From Novosphingobium sp. (GTDB lineage: Bacteria > Pseudomonadota > Alphaproteobacteria > Sphingomonadales > Sphingomonadaceae): a stretch of DNA of 64,000 nt. Below the pieces are notes generated by a model. It was given only the letters and a program-made list of their open reading frames with translations. It was not told where the DNA came from and did no database searches. The translations under genes and the position numbers were made by a program. The stretch spans positions 151,779 to 215,778 of the forward strand of contig JAGHZR010000013.1 in NCBI GenBank assembly GCA_017745295.1, read 5' to 3'. Below, piece after piece: positions 18,115 through 26,778 of the stretch (within the stretch, counting starts at the first letter, position 1; each line of letters starts with the position of its first letter).

Positions 18115-18864
18115 ATGGACAATGCAACTGCTTCGAACGCACCTTCCCGCGCAACAATCGATCCGAAAGAGGCCGCTCACTTCGGTTCGCTGGCGGCGGA
18201 ATGGTGGGATCCCAAGGGTTCCTCGGCCATGCTGCACAAGCTCAACCCGGTGCGCCTGGCCTTCATCCGCGCCGAGATCGACCGGCATTTCTCCACCGAC
18301 TCGCGCATGCTGCGCCCACTTGCGGGCAAACGCGCGCTCGATGCTGGCTGCGGCGCGGGCCTGCTCTGCGAACCCCTCGCCCGCCTCGGCGCGGCAGTGA
18401 CCGGCGTGGATGCAGCGGCGGAAAACATCGCGGCGGCCAGCGCCCATGCCGAAGCCATGGGTCTCAGCATCGACTACCGCCACGGCGAACTGGGGCAGCT
18501 CGGCCTCTCCGGCTACGACCTCGTCTGCTCTCTGGAAGTGATCGAGCACGTGACCGACAAGGCACTGTTCATCGGCCAGCTTGCCGATGCGCTGGCGGAC
18601 GACGGACTGATGCTCCTCTCCTGCCCCAACCGCACCCCGGCCTCGCGCCTGCTGCTGGTCGAAGCCGCCGAACGCCTCGGCAAAGTCCCGCGCGGCACGC
18701 ACGACTGGAACGCCTTCGCCACGCCCGACGAACTGCGCGATCTCGCCGACGGCGCCGGGCTGGTGCTGGGCGAACCCAAGGGCATCGCCTGGTCGCCAAC
18801 GGCGGGGCTGCACCTGTCGGACGATCTCTCGCTGAACTTCATCGCCACAGCTACGAAGAAGTAA
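18115..18864 (+). CDS. ubiG: Ubiquinone biosynthesis O-methyltransferase UbiG
   Basis: UbiG is a SAM-dependent enzyme that performs both O-methylations in ubiquinone synthesis. The 249-residue protein carries the SAM-binding LDAGCGAGLLCEPLARLGA near 75-93 and the family-specific CSLEVIEHV near 139-147. AAEWWDPKG near 28-36 is typical of UbiG N-termini. The ATG at 18115 follows a GGGGGGAG ribosome binding site; a GTG one codon earlier is possible. ubiE and ubiB of the same pathway are at 33.9-36.2 kb. Confidence 0.94.
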   Translation: MDNATASNAPSRATIDPKEAAHFGSLAAEWWDPKGSSAMLHKLNPVRLAFIRAEIDRHFSTDSRMLRPLAGKRALDAGCGAGLLCEPLARLGAAVTGVDAAAENIAAASAHAEAMGLSIDYRHGELGQLGLSGYDLVCSLEVIEHVTDKALFIGQLADALADDGLMLLSCPNRTPASRLLLVEAAERLGKVPRGTHDWNAFATPDELRDLADGAGLVLGEPKGIAWSPTAGLHLSDDLSLNFIATATKK

Positions 18865-18870
18865 GGGGTG

Positions 18871-19048
18871 AAGCAGGGGCCATCGCCCCTGCACCCCATT
18901 ACCGTCTAGGTCCGGTGCCACCTATCCGTTTCGCGCCCATGGCTGCGTCGGGAGACTTATTGGCTGCGCCGCAGGGAGCGCACTGCGGATAGGCAGCGCG
19001 CAAGGTCGACATTCCGAGGGTCTGGGGGACCATCCCCCGGAACTTCCT
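18871..19048 (+). repeat. About 180-bp structured repeat, copy B
   Basis: This copy reads AAGCAGGGG…CCCCTG hairpin, CCTATCCG…CGGATAGG central inverted pair, then a GGGGGACCATCCCCC hairpin and AACTTCCT. It begins 6 bases after ubiG and reaches the stop codon of the converging NadR-like gene. It is the only candidate terminator for both genes. Confidence 0.85.
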
Positions 19049-19541
19049 ACTTCAAACCCTCAATAACTGCCCGAACCTGCCCCTCCCGCTCCTCCCACGA
19101 ACCGCCGACCCGCGAGAACGGCACCCCGGCCCGCACCAGCATCTCCTCGGCCAGCGCGGCAAAACGTGCGCGCCTTTCGTCCGAGCCGAAGAATCGCGTG
19201 CCGTCCTCCCGCCAGGGAACGTCGGGCGCGAAGAGCAGGTAGTGGTCCGCCTTGGGGTAGTTCAGCAGCACCTCCGGCACCTCACCGAACAGCATCTGCG
19301 CCCAGGCGGCCGTCATGAGCTGGTCGGTATCGAGCAGGAGCACCGGCGGGCGCGCCGCCATCGCCTTGCGGTTTTCCTCGGCCTGTCCCTCGGCGATGGC
19401 GAGGAGGTCCTCCATCGTCAGGTCGGTGCCGCGTTGCTCGCAGTAGGTCCGGCCATATTCCGGCACCCAGGGGTAGCCGAGCCGCTCGGCCAGTACAGAC
19501 TTGCCAGTGCTTTCCGCGCCGTGGAGGCAGACGGTAATCAC
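19047..19541 (-). CDS. NadR-like ribosylnicotinamide kinase (P-loop ATPase)
   Basis: This 164-residue P-loop kinase resembles the C-terminal ribosylnicotinamide kinase domain of NadR. It would convert imported nicotinamide riboside to NMN. The Walker A motif HGAESTGKS is at about residues 6-14; PEYGRTYCE and LLLDTDQLMTAAW match the NadR kinase. The adenylyltransferase domain of classical NadR is absent. The GTG start overlaps the pnuC stop (GTGA), so the transporter and kinase are translationally coupled. A different nucleoside, such as thiamine, cannot be excluded as substrate. Confidence 0.85.
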   Translation of the reverse strand: MITVCLHGAESTGKSVLAERLGYPWVPEYGRTYCEQRGTDLTMEDLLAIAEGQAEENRKAMAARPPVLLLDTDQLMTAAWAQMLFGEVPEVLLNYPKADHYLLFAPDVPWREDGTRFFGSDERRARFAALAEEMLVRAGVPFSRVGGSWEEREGQVRAVIEGLK

Positions 19542-20104
19542 GCCTCCTGCGCCTTTTCCGCCACGATCCATTCGCGCAGGCCGAGCACCGACATCCCCAG
19601 AAACACCCCATAGAGCGCGGCAGTCGGCCAGAGTTCCTTGTAGAGATAGACCCCGATCGAGCCGACATCGATCGCGATCCACAGCACCCAGTTCTCGATG
19701 CGGCGGAAACCGAGCAGGATCTGCGCGGCGATGCTGGCTCCGGCGATGGCGGAATCGGCGTAGGGCAGCGAGGCGTCGGTGAACCGGTGCATCACCCAGC
19801 CGAGATTGAGCGCCAGCGCCGTCGTGGCCATCAGCCAGAGCAGCCGGGCAAAGTTGCCGAGCCGCCGCACCGGCACCCGGCTCTCGCCATGGCCCGCGCG
19901 CATCCAGAGCGCCCAGCCCCAGATTTGCGCGGCGAAGAAGAACACCTGCAGCCCGGCCTCGCCGTAGAGCTTCGCTTCGCGGAACACGACGAAGTAGAGC
20001 GCCACCATCGCCATGCCGAACGGGTAGTTCCACACGCTGCGCCGCACCAGCAGCGCGATATTGGCAAGACCAAGGCCCGCCGCCACCCATTCGACCGTGT
20101 TCAT
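19538..20104 (-). CDS. pnuC: PnuC-type vitamin transporter (nicotinamide riboside)
   Basis: This is an inner-membrane facilitator of the PnuC family with 188 residues and about seven hydrophobic segments. It retains the family WNYPFGM near 25-31 and the C-terminal NWVLWIAIDVGSIGVYLYK near 139-157. The family imports nicotinamide riboside (PnuC), riboflavin (PnuX) or thiamine (PnuT). The overlapping NadR-like kinase gene downstream favours nicotinamide riboside, trapped by phosphorylation. Confidence 0.92.
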   Translation of the reverse strand: MNTVEWVAAGLGLANIALLVRRSVWNYPFGMAMVALYFVVFREAKLYGEAGLQVFFFAAQIWGWALWMRAGHGESRVPVRRLGNFARLLWLMATTALALNLGWVMHRFTDASLPYADSAIAGASIAAQILLGFRRIENWVLWIAIDVGSIGVYLYKELWPTAALYGVFLGMSVLGLREWIVAEKAQEA

Positions 20105-20141
20105 GTGCCCCCGTTCATCCGGCCCCGTTCATCGCTGGCGG

Positions 20142-20489
20142 TCAGCCCAGCGCAGCTTCCCATTCCGGCTCCTTGAAGCCGACCAGCAGCCCGCCCGGAT
20201 ATTCAACAACCGGCCGTTTGATGCAACTGGGGTTGGCGGCCATGGTCGCCACCGCCTTGGCGGCATCGATATCGGCCTTGTCCTCGTCCGGCAGCTTCTT
20301 GAAGGTTGTCCCGGCGCGGTTGAGCACTTTCTCCCAACCGGCCTCTGCCACCCACTTTTCGAGCCGCGCGGCGTCGGCGCCTTCCTTCTTGTAGTCGTGG
20401 AAGGTGTAGTCGCTGCCGCGCGCTTCCAGCCATTTGCGCGCCTTCTTCACGGTGTCGCAGTTGGGGATGCCGTAGAATTCAAGGCTCAC
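20142..20489 (-). CDS. ArsC/Spx-family (YffB-like) thioredoxin-fold protein
   Basis: This 115-residue protein has the arsenate reductase/Spx fold. FYGIPNCDTVKKARKWL at about residues 5-21 holds a single cysteine, not a CxxC pair, as in the YffB group; these are reductase-like proteins of uncertain substrate. The C-terminal SCIKRPVVEY is the family's conserved arginine loop. The GTG start overlaps the upstream stop (GTGA) and AAGGGAAAC is its ribosome binding site. It is coupled to the ABM-domain gene; no ars operon partners are near, so arsenic resistance is unlikely. Confidence 0.88.
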   Translation of the reverse strand: MSLEFYGIPNCDTVKKARKWLEARGSDYTFHDYKKEGADAARLEKWVAEAGWEKVLNRAGTTFKKLPDEDKADIDAAKAVATMAANPSCIKRPVVEYPGGLLVGFKEPEWEAALG

Positions 20490-20812
20490 GATTCGGTTTC
20501 CCTTTCGAAGTGGCGTACGCGCGGTTCGTTGCAGGCGAAGGCGGTGTAGCTCTGGTAATAGTGCTCGCGGCCCTTGGCCTGCACTTCGGCATGGGCGGCG
20601 ACGCGGCGCCATGCAAGGGCGGCGGCCTCGTCCTGCCACTCGGACAGCGCGATCACTTCACCGTCCTCGCTGGTGTAGCTCTTGAAGGAGAGGAAACCGG
20701 GCTGGGCGCGGGCGAGCGCATCCATGGCCTCGGCATCGGCGGAATAGGCGGCGGCGTCGATATCGGCGCGCTTGCGATTGCGGAAGACAACCAGGAACAT
20801 GGCCGCGCTCAT
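20486..20812 (-). CDS. Antibiotic biosynthesis monooxygenase (ABM)-domain protein
   Basis: This 108-residue ferredoxin-like fold protein has the family pattern FLVVFRNRKR, GFLSFKSYTSEDGEVIALSEW and an aromatic-rich end (HYYQSYTAF). Family members include monooxygenases and heme-degrading enzymes, but many are uncharacterised. Two nearby starts (20812 and 20800) are possible. It diverges from aroC and is translationally coupled to the ArsC/Spx-like gene. Confidence 0.85.
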   Translation of the reverse strand: MSAAMFLVVFRNRKRADIDAAAYSADAEAMDALARAQPGFLSFKSYTSEDGEVIALSEWQDEAAALAWRRVAAHAEVQAKGREHYYQSYTAFACNEPRVRHFERETES

Positions 20813-20895
20813 GGGCCTTCGCGGATCGTTCCGCAAGCATGTGACTCGCACCCCCATGCTGGACAATCCGAAGATTGCGCGCCAAGGCGCGAAGC

Positions 20896-21963
20896 ATGAG
20901 CGTGAACACTTTCGGCCGTCTTCTGCGATTCACCACCTGGGGCGAGAGCCATGGTCCGGCCATCGGCGCCGTCGTCGACGGGTGCCCGCCGGGCCTCGCC
21001 ATCGACGAGAGCGTGATCCAGCCCTTCCTCGACGCGCGCCGCCCCGGCCAGTCGAAGTTCACCACGCAGCGACAGGAGCCGGATCAGGTCCGCATCCTGT
21101 CCGGCGTGTTCGAAGGCAAGACCACGGGCACGCCGATCAGCCTGATGATCGAGAACGTCGACCAGCGCTCGAAGGACTATTCGGACGTCGCCAAGGCCTA
21201 TCGCCCCGGCCATGCCGACTATGCCTATGACGCCAAGTACGGCTTCCGCGACTATCGCGGCGGCGGCCGCAGCTCGGCGCGGGAAACCGCGAGCCGGGTG
21301 GCGGCAGGCGGCGTGGCGCGGCTGGTGATCCCGGAAGTGACGATTCTCGCCTATGTCTCCGAGATCGGCGGCGACGCGATCGACATGGCGAACTTTGACG
21401 CAGCCGAAATCGCCAACAACCCGTTCTTCTGCCCGGATGCGGAAGCCGCGAAACGCTGGGAGAAGATCGTCGACGATGCGCGGCTGGCCGGTTCCTCGGT
21501 CGGTGCGGTGGTCGAGTGCGTCGCCACCGGCGTTCCGGCGGGCTGGGGCGCGCCGCTCTACGGCAAGCTCGACGCCGATCTGGCCGCCGCGATGATGGGT
21601 ATCAACGCGGTGAAGGGCGTGGAGATCGGCGACGGTTTCGCCGCCGCGCGCCTGACCGGCGAACAGAATGCGGACCCGATGCACCCCGGCACCAATGGCC
21701 CGGAGTTCAGCGCCAACCACGCAGGCGGCATCGCCGGCGGTATCTCGACCGGCCAGCCGGTGCTGGTGCGCGTGGCCTTCAAGCCGACCAGCTCGATCCT
21801 CACCCCGCAACCCACGATCAACCGGGAAGGCGAGGCAACCGAGCTGTTCACCAAGGGCCGCCACGACCCCTGCGTCGGCATTCGCGGCGTGCCGGTGGTG
21901 GAGGCGATGATGGCGCTGGTGCTGGCCGACCACAAGCTGCTCCACCGCGGCCAATGCGGCTGA
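20896..21963 (+). CDS. aroC: Chorismate synthase
   Basis: This enzyme makes chorismate from EPSP, the last common step of aromatic amino-acid synthesis, and needs reduced FMN. The 355-residue protein has [21 protein letters not shown] near 13-33, [15 protein letters not shown] near 110-124, and the signature [18 protein letters not shown] near 129-146. AAGGCGCGAAGC provides a ribosome binding site. A GNAT gene starts 13 bp after the stop. Confidence 0.97.
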   Translation: MSVNTFGRLLRFTTWGESHGPAIGAVVDGCPPGLAIDESVIQPFLDARRPGQSKFTTQRQEPDQVRILSGVFEGKTTGTPISLMIENVDQRSKDYSDVAKAYRPGHADYAYDAKYGFRDYRGGGRSSARETASRVAAGGVARLVIPEVTILAYVSEIGGDAIDMANFDAAEIANNPFFCPDAEAAKRWEKIVDDARLAGSSVGAVVECVATGVPAGWGAPLYGKLDADLAAAMMGINAVKGVEIGDGFAAARLTGEQNADPMHPGTNGPEFSANHAGGIAGGISTGQPVLVRVAFKPTSSILTPQPTINREGEATELFTKGRHDPCVGIRGVPVVEAMMALVLADHKLLHRGQCG

Positions 21964-21975
21964 GAGCAGACTGAG

Positions 21976-22476
21976 GTGATCGCCCTTCGCCCCGAGCGGG
22001 ACGGCGACGTCGCAGCCATCGGCGCGCTCGTGACCGCCGCCTTCCTCGGCGCCGAGCATTCGAGCGGCACCGAAGGCGCTATCGTCGATGCCCTGCGCGC
22101 CTCGGGCATGCTCGCCGTTTCGCTGGTCGCCGAGGACGACGGTGCGATCGTCGGCCATGTCGCCTTCTCGCCGGTCGCTATCGATGGGCACGATCGGGGC
22201 TGGTTCGGCCTCGGCCCGGTGGCGGTGGATCCCCGCCTGCAGCGCCAGGGCATCGGTGCGCGGCTGATCGAGGCAGGGCTAGCGCAATTGCGCGAAGCGG
22301 GCGCGCAAGGTTGCGTGGTGCTGGGCGATCCGGGCTATTACGCCCGCTTCGGTTTCGCGAGCGACCCCGCGCTCATTTATCCCGGCGTTCCCGGCGAATA
22401 TTTCCAGAGGCTGGCATTCGCAGGAGCCGCGCCGACCGGCACCGTCGCCTACTCCGCCTGCTTCGACGCCGCGTAA
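21976..22476 (+). CDS. GNAT-family N-acetyltransferase
   Basis: This 166-residue acetyltransferase of the GNAT superfamily has the acetyl-CoA-binding LGPVAVDPRLQRQGIGARLI near 75-94 and YYARFGF near 115-121. That layout matches the YhbS-like subgroup. It starts with GTG, 13 bp behind aroC, and is probably co-transcribed. Substrate unknown. Confidence 0.9.
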   Translation: MIALRPERDGDVAAIGALVTAAFLGAEHSSGTEGAIVDALRASGMLAVSLVAEDDGAIVGHVAFSPVAIDGHDRGWFGLGPVAVDPRLQRQGIGARLIEAGLAQLREAGAQGCVVLGDPGYYARFGFASDPALIYPGVPGEYFQRLAFAGAAPTGTVAYSACFDAA

Positions 22477-22486
22477 GCGCCGTCCG

Positions 22487-23047
22487 TCAGTCCAGAGGGC
22501 TGCGCACGCGCGCCGGATTGCCAACCACCGTCGCACCTTCCGGCACGTCGCGCGTGACGACGCTCCCCGCGCCGATCACGGCATGGTCGCCGACCGTGAC
22601 TCCGGGCAGGACGATAGCACCGCCGCCGATCCAGACATTGCGCCCGATCCGGATCGGGCGGCCCCATTCGCGCCCGGTCGCGCGCTCGGCGGGGTCTCGC
22701 GGGTGATCGGCGGTGAGGATCTGCACGCCGGGGCCGATCTGGGTGCCGTCCCCGATCACGACTTCCACCACATCGAGCACGACGCAGTTGAAGTTCAGGA
22801 ACACGCCGCTGCCCAGGCTGATGTTGAACCCGTAGTCGCAATGGAAAGGCGGCCGAATCACGCAATTCGCGCCGACCGCGCCGAAACGCTCGCGCAGCAA
22901 GGCCTCGCGCTTGGCCGAAGGGAGCGGTCCGGCATGGTTGAAACGGTGCATCCATTCCGCCGCCGCCTGCTGGTCCGCGGCAATCTCGGGATCGCTGGCG
23001 TGATAAGGCTCGCCCGCGAGCATCTTCTGCTTTTCCGAGCGTGCCAT
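22487..23047 (-). CDS. Sugar O-acetyltransferase (Maa/NodL/LacA type)
   Basis: This is a left-handed beta-helix (hexapeptide-repeat) acetyltransferase of 186 residues. The N-terminal MLAGEPYHASDPEI region (about 9-22) is the maltose-acetyltransferase signature. The catalytic histidine sits in ILTADHPRDP near 112, and repeats of the type IGRNVWIGGGAIVLPGVTVG continue to the end. It converges on the GNAT gene with only 10 bp between stops and lies 7 bp behind the Smr-domain gene. Confidence 0.92.
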   Translation of the reverse strand: MARSEKQKMLAGEPYHASDPEIAADQQAAAEWMHRFNHAGPLPSAKREALLRERFGAVGANCVIRPPFHCDYGFNISLGSGVFLNFNCVVLDVVEVVIGDGTQIGPGVQILTADHPRDPAERATGREWGRPIRIGRNVWIGGGAIVLPGVTVGDHAVIGAGSVVTRDVPEGATVVGNPARVRSPLD

Positions 23048-23054
23048 GCCTGTC

Positions 23055-23633
23055 CTACCTTCGCTTTTTGAGAACCACGTAGATCGCACCTTGGCCGCCA
23101 TGACGGCGGTGCGCGCCGCGAATCGCGACGATATCATGCGCATGATCGCTGGCACCCAGCCAGTCGGTGATCTTGGCGCGGATGGCGCCGCGCGCGGTGC
23201 CCCGGTCCATCGCGTCGACCGGTCGGGGCTTGCCCGTCACGATCAGCACCACGCGCGCGCCCATGGCCTTGGCCTGGGTAAGACCGTGCATCAGCCGCAC
23301 ATAGGCCTGATCGAGGTTCGAGCCGTGGAGGTCGAGGCTGAAATCAGGCGCCAGCGTGCCCTTGGAAATGCGCTTTTCCCAGGACCCGTCGAGATGGAGC
23401 GGCGCGTCCGCTTTCGGCTTGGCTGCCACCGGCTTGGGCGGAAGCGGCGCCGGTATGCGGCCCTTCACTTTCTTCGGCGGCGAGACCGACACCGAAACAA
23501 CCGCCTTGGGGGCCGTGACCAATGCAGCCGCCTGCACAGCGGCACGGCGCTTTTCGAGCGGCGTCACCGTGCGGGCGACTTGCGCCCACACTTCGGCTTC
23601 CTCCGCCGTCAGTCGCCGTCCCGGTCGTCGCAT
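23055..23633 (-). CDS. Smr (small MutS-related) domain protein
   Basis: This 192-residue protein has a C-terminal Smr domain. The signature DLHGSNLDQA is near residues 101-110, followed by VLIVTGKP and GGQGAIYVVLKKRR. Smr domains are nucleases acting on DNA or on collided ribosomes' mRNA; which applies here is unknown. The N-terminal 80 residues are basic and Pro/Ala-rich, probably unstructured. It starts one base after the mltA stop, as is common in alphaproteobacteria (secB–timA–mltA–smr). Confidence 0.9.
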   Translation of the reverse strand: MRRPGRRLTAEEAEVWAQVARTVTPLEKRRAAVQAAALVTAPKAVVSVSVSPPKKVKGRIPAPLPPKPVAAKPKADAPLHLDGSWEKRISKGTLAPDFSLDLHGSNLDQAYVRLMHGLTQAKAMGARVVLIVTGKPRPVDAMDRGTARGAIRAKITDWLGASDHAHDIVAIRGAHRRHGGQGAIYVVLKKRR

Positions 23634-23634
23634 C

Positions 23635-24900
23635 TTACCTTACACCAAGGCGCGCGAGCGTGCCCTTGGGCACCAGGATCAGCGCCTCGCCCCGGCCGCT
23701 CATGCCGCCTGCGGTGTGCCGCGCCTGATCGCCCGAGCCCCAGAAGGTGTCGAAGCGGTTGGCGCCCTTGATCGCGCCGCCGGTATCCTGTGCCACCCAC
23801 AGCCCGGTCGCCTCGCGCCGGTCGAGCCGCAGCCAGACCGGCGCGCCCAGCGGCACGAAGCGCGGGTCCGCCGCGACCGAGGCATGGGCGCGCACCGGCA
23901 CGCCGAGCGCACCAAGCGGGCCGTCGCCCTTGAGCTCCTTGAAGAAGACCCACGACTTGTTCTCGCGCATCAGCGCGGCGCCGTCGTTGGGATTGTCATG
24001 GATGTACTGGATGATGCCCTGCATCGAGCCGGAATATTGCCCCGGCCCCGGACCGACGAGGCCGCGATCACGCATCACCCCGCCAATGCCGGTATAGGGC
24101 AAGCCGTTCTGCCCGGCATAGCCGATCCGCATCACGCTGCCGTCCGGCGCCCGCAACCGGCCCGAACCCTGGACCTGGAGGAAGAAGAACTCGATCGGAT
24201 CGGCGACCCAGGCGATCTCCAGCCCCTTGCCGGAAAGTGCGCCCCGCTCGATCGCGGCGCGGTCGTGATAGGGCACGAAGACCCCGCTCACGTCGTAGCG
24301 CCCGAGCGGCATGCGCCCGCTCGACGTCGGCGCGGCATCGCCCGGCTTGGCGCGCACGAGGTCGCCCGGCATGGAATAGACCGGCACCGCATAGCCCGGC
24401 ACCGGCAGGCGCGACCCGGCTATTTCCGGTTCGTAGTAACCGGTGGCGAAGCCCCGGCCGTCGCCGATGCGCGCGGTCTCGAAATAGGTCTGGAAGAACT
24501 GCGCGGCAGGCTTGCCGCCCCAGCTTGCGGCGGCAGCACAGGCCGCGCGCCAGTCGGCGGGGCGGGTGAGACCGCTGGCATCGGTGCGCACGGTGACGCG
24601 CGGGCAGCTCTCCCGGAACGAGGCCAGCGCGGCGGCGGCATCGCTGCCGCCGAGCGGCAGGGAGGCAACCGCAGGCCCGGCCTTCACCCCTGCGGCAACG
24701 GCGCTGCCTGCCTGCGGCTGAACGGGCTGGCTCGGCGTTTGCGTCGGCTTCTGCACGGGCGGCCTTGCCGGAGGACGCGAAGGTCCCTTCGGTCCGGGCA
24801 CGACCTGCACGCAGGCAGCCAGCAGGGCAGGCAGGACGAAAGCGGGCAACCGGCGCCATGGGAAACGCCAAGAGGACCATCCACCCCGACGCCGCGACAT
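23635..24900 (-). CDS. mltA: Membrane-bound lytic murein transglycosylase A
   Basis: MltA cleaves peptidoglycan glycan strands, forming 1,6-anhydromuropeptides. The 421-residue precursor has a lipobox LLAAC near residue 26, so it is an outer-membrane lipoprotein. The MltA domain includes GYYEPEI and YGQNGLPYTGIG-like segments. The C-terminal 3D domain has the catalytic aspartate in VAQDTGGAIKGANRFDTFWG. GGGGAG sits five bases before the chosen ATG. It follows timA and is coupled to the Smr gene. Confidence 0.93.
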   Translation of the reverse strand: MSRRRGGWSSWRFPWRRLPAFVLPALLAACVQVVPGPKGPSRPPARPPVQKPTQTPSQPVQPQAGSAVAAGVKAGPAVASLPLGGSDAAAALASFRESCPRVTVRTDASGLTRPADWRAACAAAASWGGKPAAQFFQTYFETARIGDGRGFATGYYEPEIAGSRLPVPGYAVPVYSMPGDLVRAKPGDAAPTSSGRMPLGRYDVSGVFVPYHDRAAIERGALSGKGLEIAWVADPIEFFFLQVQGSGRLRAPDGSVMRIGYAGQNGLPYTGIGGVMRDRGLVGPGPGQYSGSMQGIIQYIHDNPNDGAALMRENKSWVFFKELKGDGPLGALGVPVRAHASVAADPRFVPLGAPVWLRLDRREATGLWVAQDTGGAIKGANRFDTFWGSGDQARHTAGGMSGRGEALILVPKGTLARLGVR

Positions 24901-24946
24901 GCTTTCTCCCCGCAAGATCGATCTCCGAAAACGTATAACAGCGCCA

Positions 24947-24985
24947 AGAACAACAAGGCCGGACCTTGCGGCCCGGCCTGTCGAT
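24947..24985 (-). terminator. Probable terminator of timA
   Basis: On the minus strand, AGGCCGGGCC-GCAA-GGTCCGGCCT forms a hairpin followed by TGTTGTTCTT. It lies about 45 bases after the timA stop. Confidence 0.65.
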
Positions 24986-25026
24986 CCTTGTGGGATCATG
25001 GGTGCGAAATCAACCGCGCGAGGCGG

Positions 25027-25725
25027 TCAACCGGCGTCGGTTTCGTCGAGCAGCCAGTCGGGACCGGACGAGTTGAGCGAGCGGCTGAAGGTCCAGACGT
25101 CCACCGCCTCGATCGCATCGTCGAGCGAACCGGCAATCACATGACCTTCGGCATCGCGCGTGACGGCTGCGATATCCGAACGGAAGCGCAGGGTGATGCG
25201 GGCATAACCGCTTTCCACGCCCGCCGAGACGATCGCCACGTCCTCGATGCGGATCAGGCGGTTGTCCATGGTTTCGCCAGCGGCGACGCGGGCGTCGACG
25301 GCTGCGGCGAAGCTGTCGTAGACGTCGCCGTCGCAAAGCGCGCGAAGTTCGGCCTTGTCGCCCTTCCAGAACGATTCCAGGATCAGGCGATAGGCACTGC
25401 GCGCACCTTCGAGGAAGGCGTAGGCGTCGAAGCGGCGATCGGCGCCGGAGATCTCGGCAAGACCGCGCTCGACCGAGGGCGGCGCCAACGGCATTTCGCG
25501 CAGACGCTGGGGCTGACCGATACGGCCGCGCTCGTCGCCCTTCGCTTCAGCCTTGGCATCTGCCTTGGGAGCGGGGACGCGCGGCGCACCGGGCTGGCCC
25601 TGGCGACCTTCGAAGCGCCCCTGGATCGGCTCTTCCTCATGCTCGGCACGGCGACCGAGTACCGAATAGAGCCGCAGGCCGAGGAAGGCTGCGATCATGG
25701 CCAGGATCACGATTTCCGGTGTCAC
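25027..25725 (-). CDS. timA: Tim44/TimA-family membrane-associated protein
   Basis: This is a bacterial homologue of mitochondrial Tim44, a putative inner-membrane adaptor. The 232-residue protein has an N-terminal transmembrane segment (EIVILAMIAAFLGLRLYSVLG, about residues 3-23). A charged, low-complexity linker (30-85) follows, then the Tim44-like domain (FLEGARSAYRLILESFW onward, with DIAAVTRD and the end motif WTFSR). The GTG at 25725 is preceded by AAAGGAAC; upstream in-frame codons add no family sequence. It diverges from secB, a typical alphaproteobacterial arrangement. Confidence 0.9.
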   Translation of the reverse strand: MTPEIVILAMIAAFLGLRLYSVLGRRAEHEEEPIQGRFEGRQGQPGAPRVPAPKADAKAEAKGDERGRIGQPQRLREMPLAPPSVERGLAEISGADRRFDAYAFLEGARSAYRLILESFWKGDKAELRALCDGDVYDSFAAAVDARVAAGETMDNRLIRIEDVAIVSAGVESGYARITLRFRSDIAAVTRDAEGHVIAGSLDDAIEAVDVWTFSRSLNSSGPDWLLDETDAG

Positions 25726-26142
25726 GTTCCTTTGTCCATCCTTGTGTTGGACGCTTCGGGGGCACGGGTGGAGCGTTTTCGCCATCCGCCCGAAGGCGCC
25801 ATCATAGACCCAGATAGGTACGGTTTTCAAATGAACAACGTATGAGCGCCGATTACCGCGTTTTATCCGGTGTTTTTCGGCCGATATCCGGAGCCGGATT
25901 TCCGCCTTGGAACGAGCAACGCTTCACCGGCCCGGCTGTTCCGCCTGCGACGCCCGGTGCCGAACGACCGCAACGAATCACCCGGGCCGAATCCTGCGCT
26001 GGCCGGGACGCCCGCCGTTTTCGAACAATTTACGGTTGCTAGGGAGTTCCACAGGTCCGCAAAATGCTTTAGGCGCGCGGCCAGACTTTCCATGCGCAGG
26101 CCCGCTCGGGGCGATACGCGTGCTTTAACGGGAACGAAGCAA
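25726..26142. other. Gene-free timA–secB divergent gap (417 bp)
   Basis: Short frames here show no family features or ribosome binding sites. The gap should hold both promoters. A TTGCTA about 17 bases before AAAATG upstream of secB is a weak sigma-70-like candidate only. I see no repeat or RNA gene. Confidence 0.5.
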
Positions 26143-26655
26143 ATGGCCGACGAAGGCAACGTCATCTCCGACCTCAACCTCGGCAACGGCGAGGATTCCG
26201 CGCCGGCCGCCGGCATCATCTCGCAGTACGTCAAGGATCTCTCGGTCGAGAACCCGAACGCGCCGCAGAGCTTCTCGTGGCAGGACCAGCCGCAGATCGA
26301 AGTGCAGTTCAACATCGGCGCCCGCCAGATCGACGGCGAAGTACACGAAGTCGAGCTGAAGATCACGTGCGCCTCGAAGGGACCGCAAGGCACCGCTTTC
26401 GCGGTCGAGCTGGCCTACGCCGCCCTTATCGGCATGCGCAACCTCGAAGAAGGCCAGGCCCACGCGTTCCTCTACGCCGAAGCCCCGCGCATCCTGTTCC
26501 CCTTCGCCCGCCGCGTGGTGGCCGATGCCGTGCGCGATGCCGGCTTCCCGCCGCTGATGCTGGAGCCGATCGACTTCAACGGGCTCTACATCCAGCAGCT
26601 CCAGGCGCAGCAGCAGGCCGACGCCACCCAGGGCGAGCCGGTCGGCCACGCCTGA
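26143..26655 (+). CDS. secB: SecB protein-export chaperone
   Basis: SecB keeps presecretory proteins unfolded and passes them to SecA. The 170-residue protein begins in the family homology at YVKDLSVENPNAP (about 27-39), continues through INIGARQIDG-like and ELAYAALIGM segments, and ends with ILFPFARRVVADAVRDAGFPPLMLEPIDF. That last region forms the SecA-interacting part. The start ATG (MADEGN) is preceded by a weak GGAA. A hairpin separates it from murJ. Confidence 0.96.
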   Translation: MADEGNVISDLNLGNGEDSAPAAGIISQYVKDLSVENPNAPQSFSWQDQPQIEVQFNIGARQIDGEVHEVELKITCASKGPQGTAFAVELAYAALIGMRNLEEGQAHAFLYAEAPRILFPFARRVVADAVRDAGFPPLMLEPIDFNGLYIQQLQAQQQADATQGEPVGHA

Positions 26656-26697
26656 GCACCTGCCTGAACGGCGTATGACGCACGTTCTTGCACTATC

Positions 26698-26728
26698 GGC
26701 CCGCGCCTCCACCCTGGAGACGCGGGCC
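26698..26728 (+). terminator. Hairpin between secB and murJ
   Basis: GGCCCGCG-CTCCA-CCC-TGGAG-CGCGGGCC folds into a strong stem but has only a weak T tail (GTTGGCTTA). It could be a partial terminator, or it may protect the secB mRNA end. Confidence 0.55.
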
Positions 26729-26778
26729 GTTGGCTTATCGGAGCCTTCCTTTTCGGCGATCATCGGGAGCCTGCGGGC

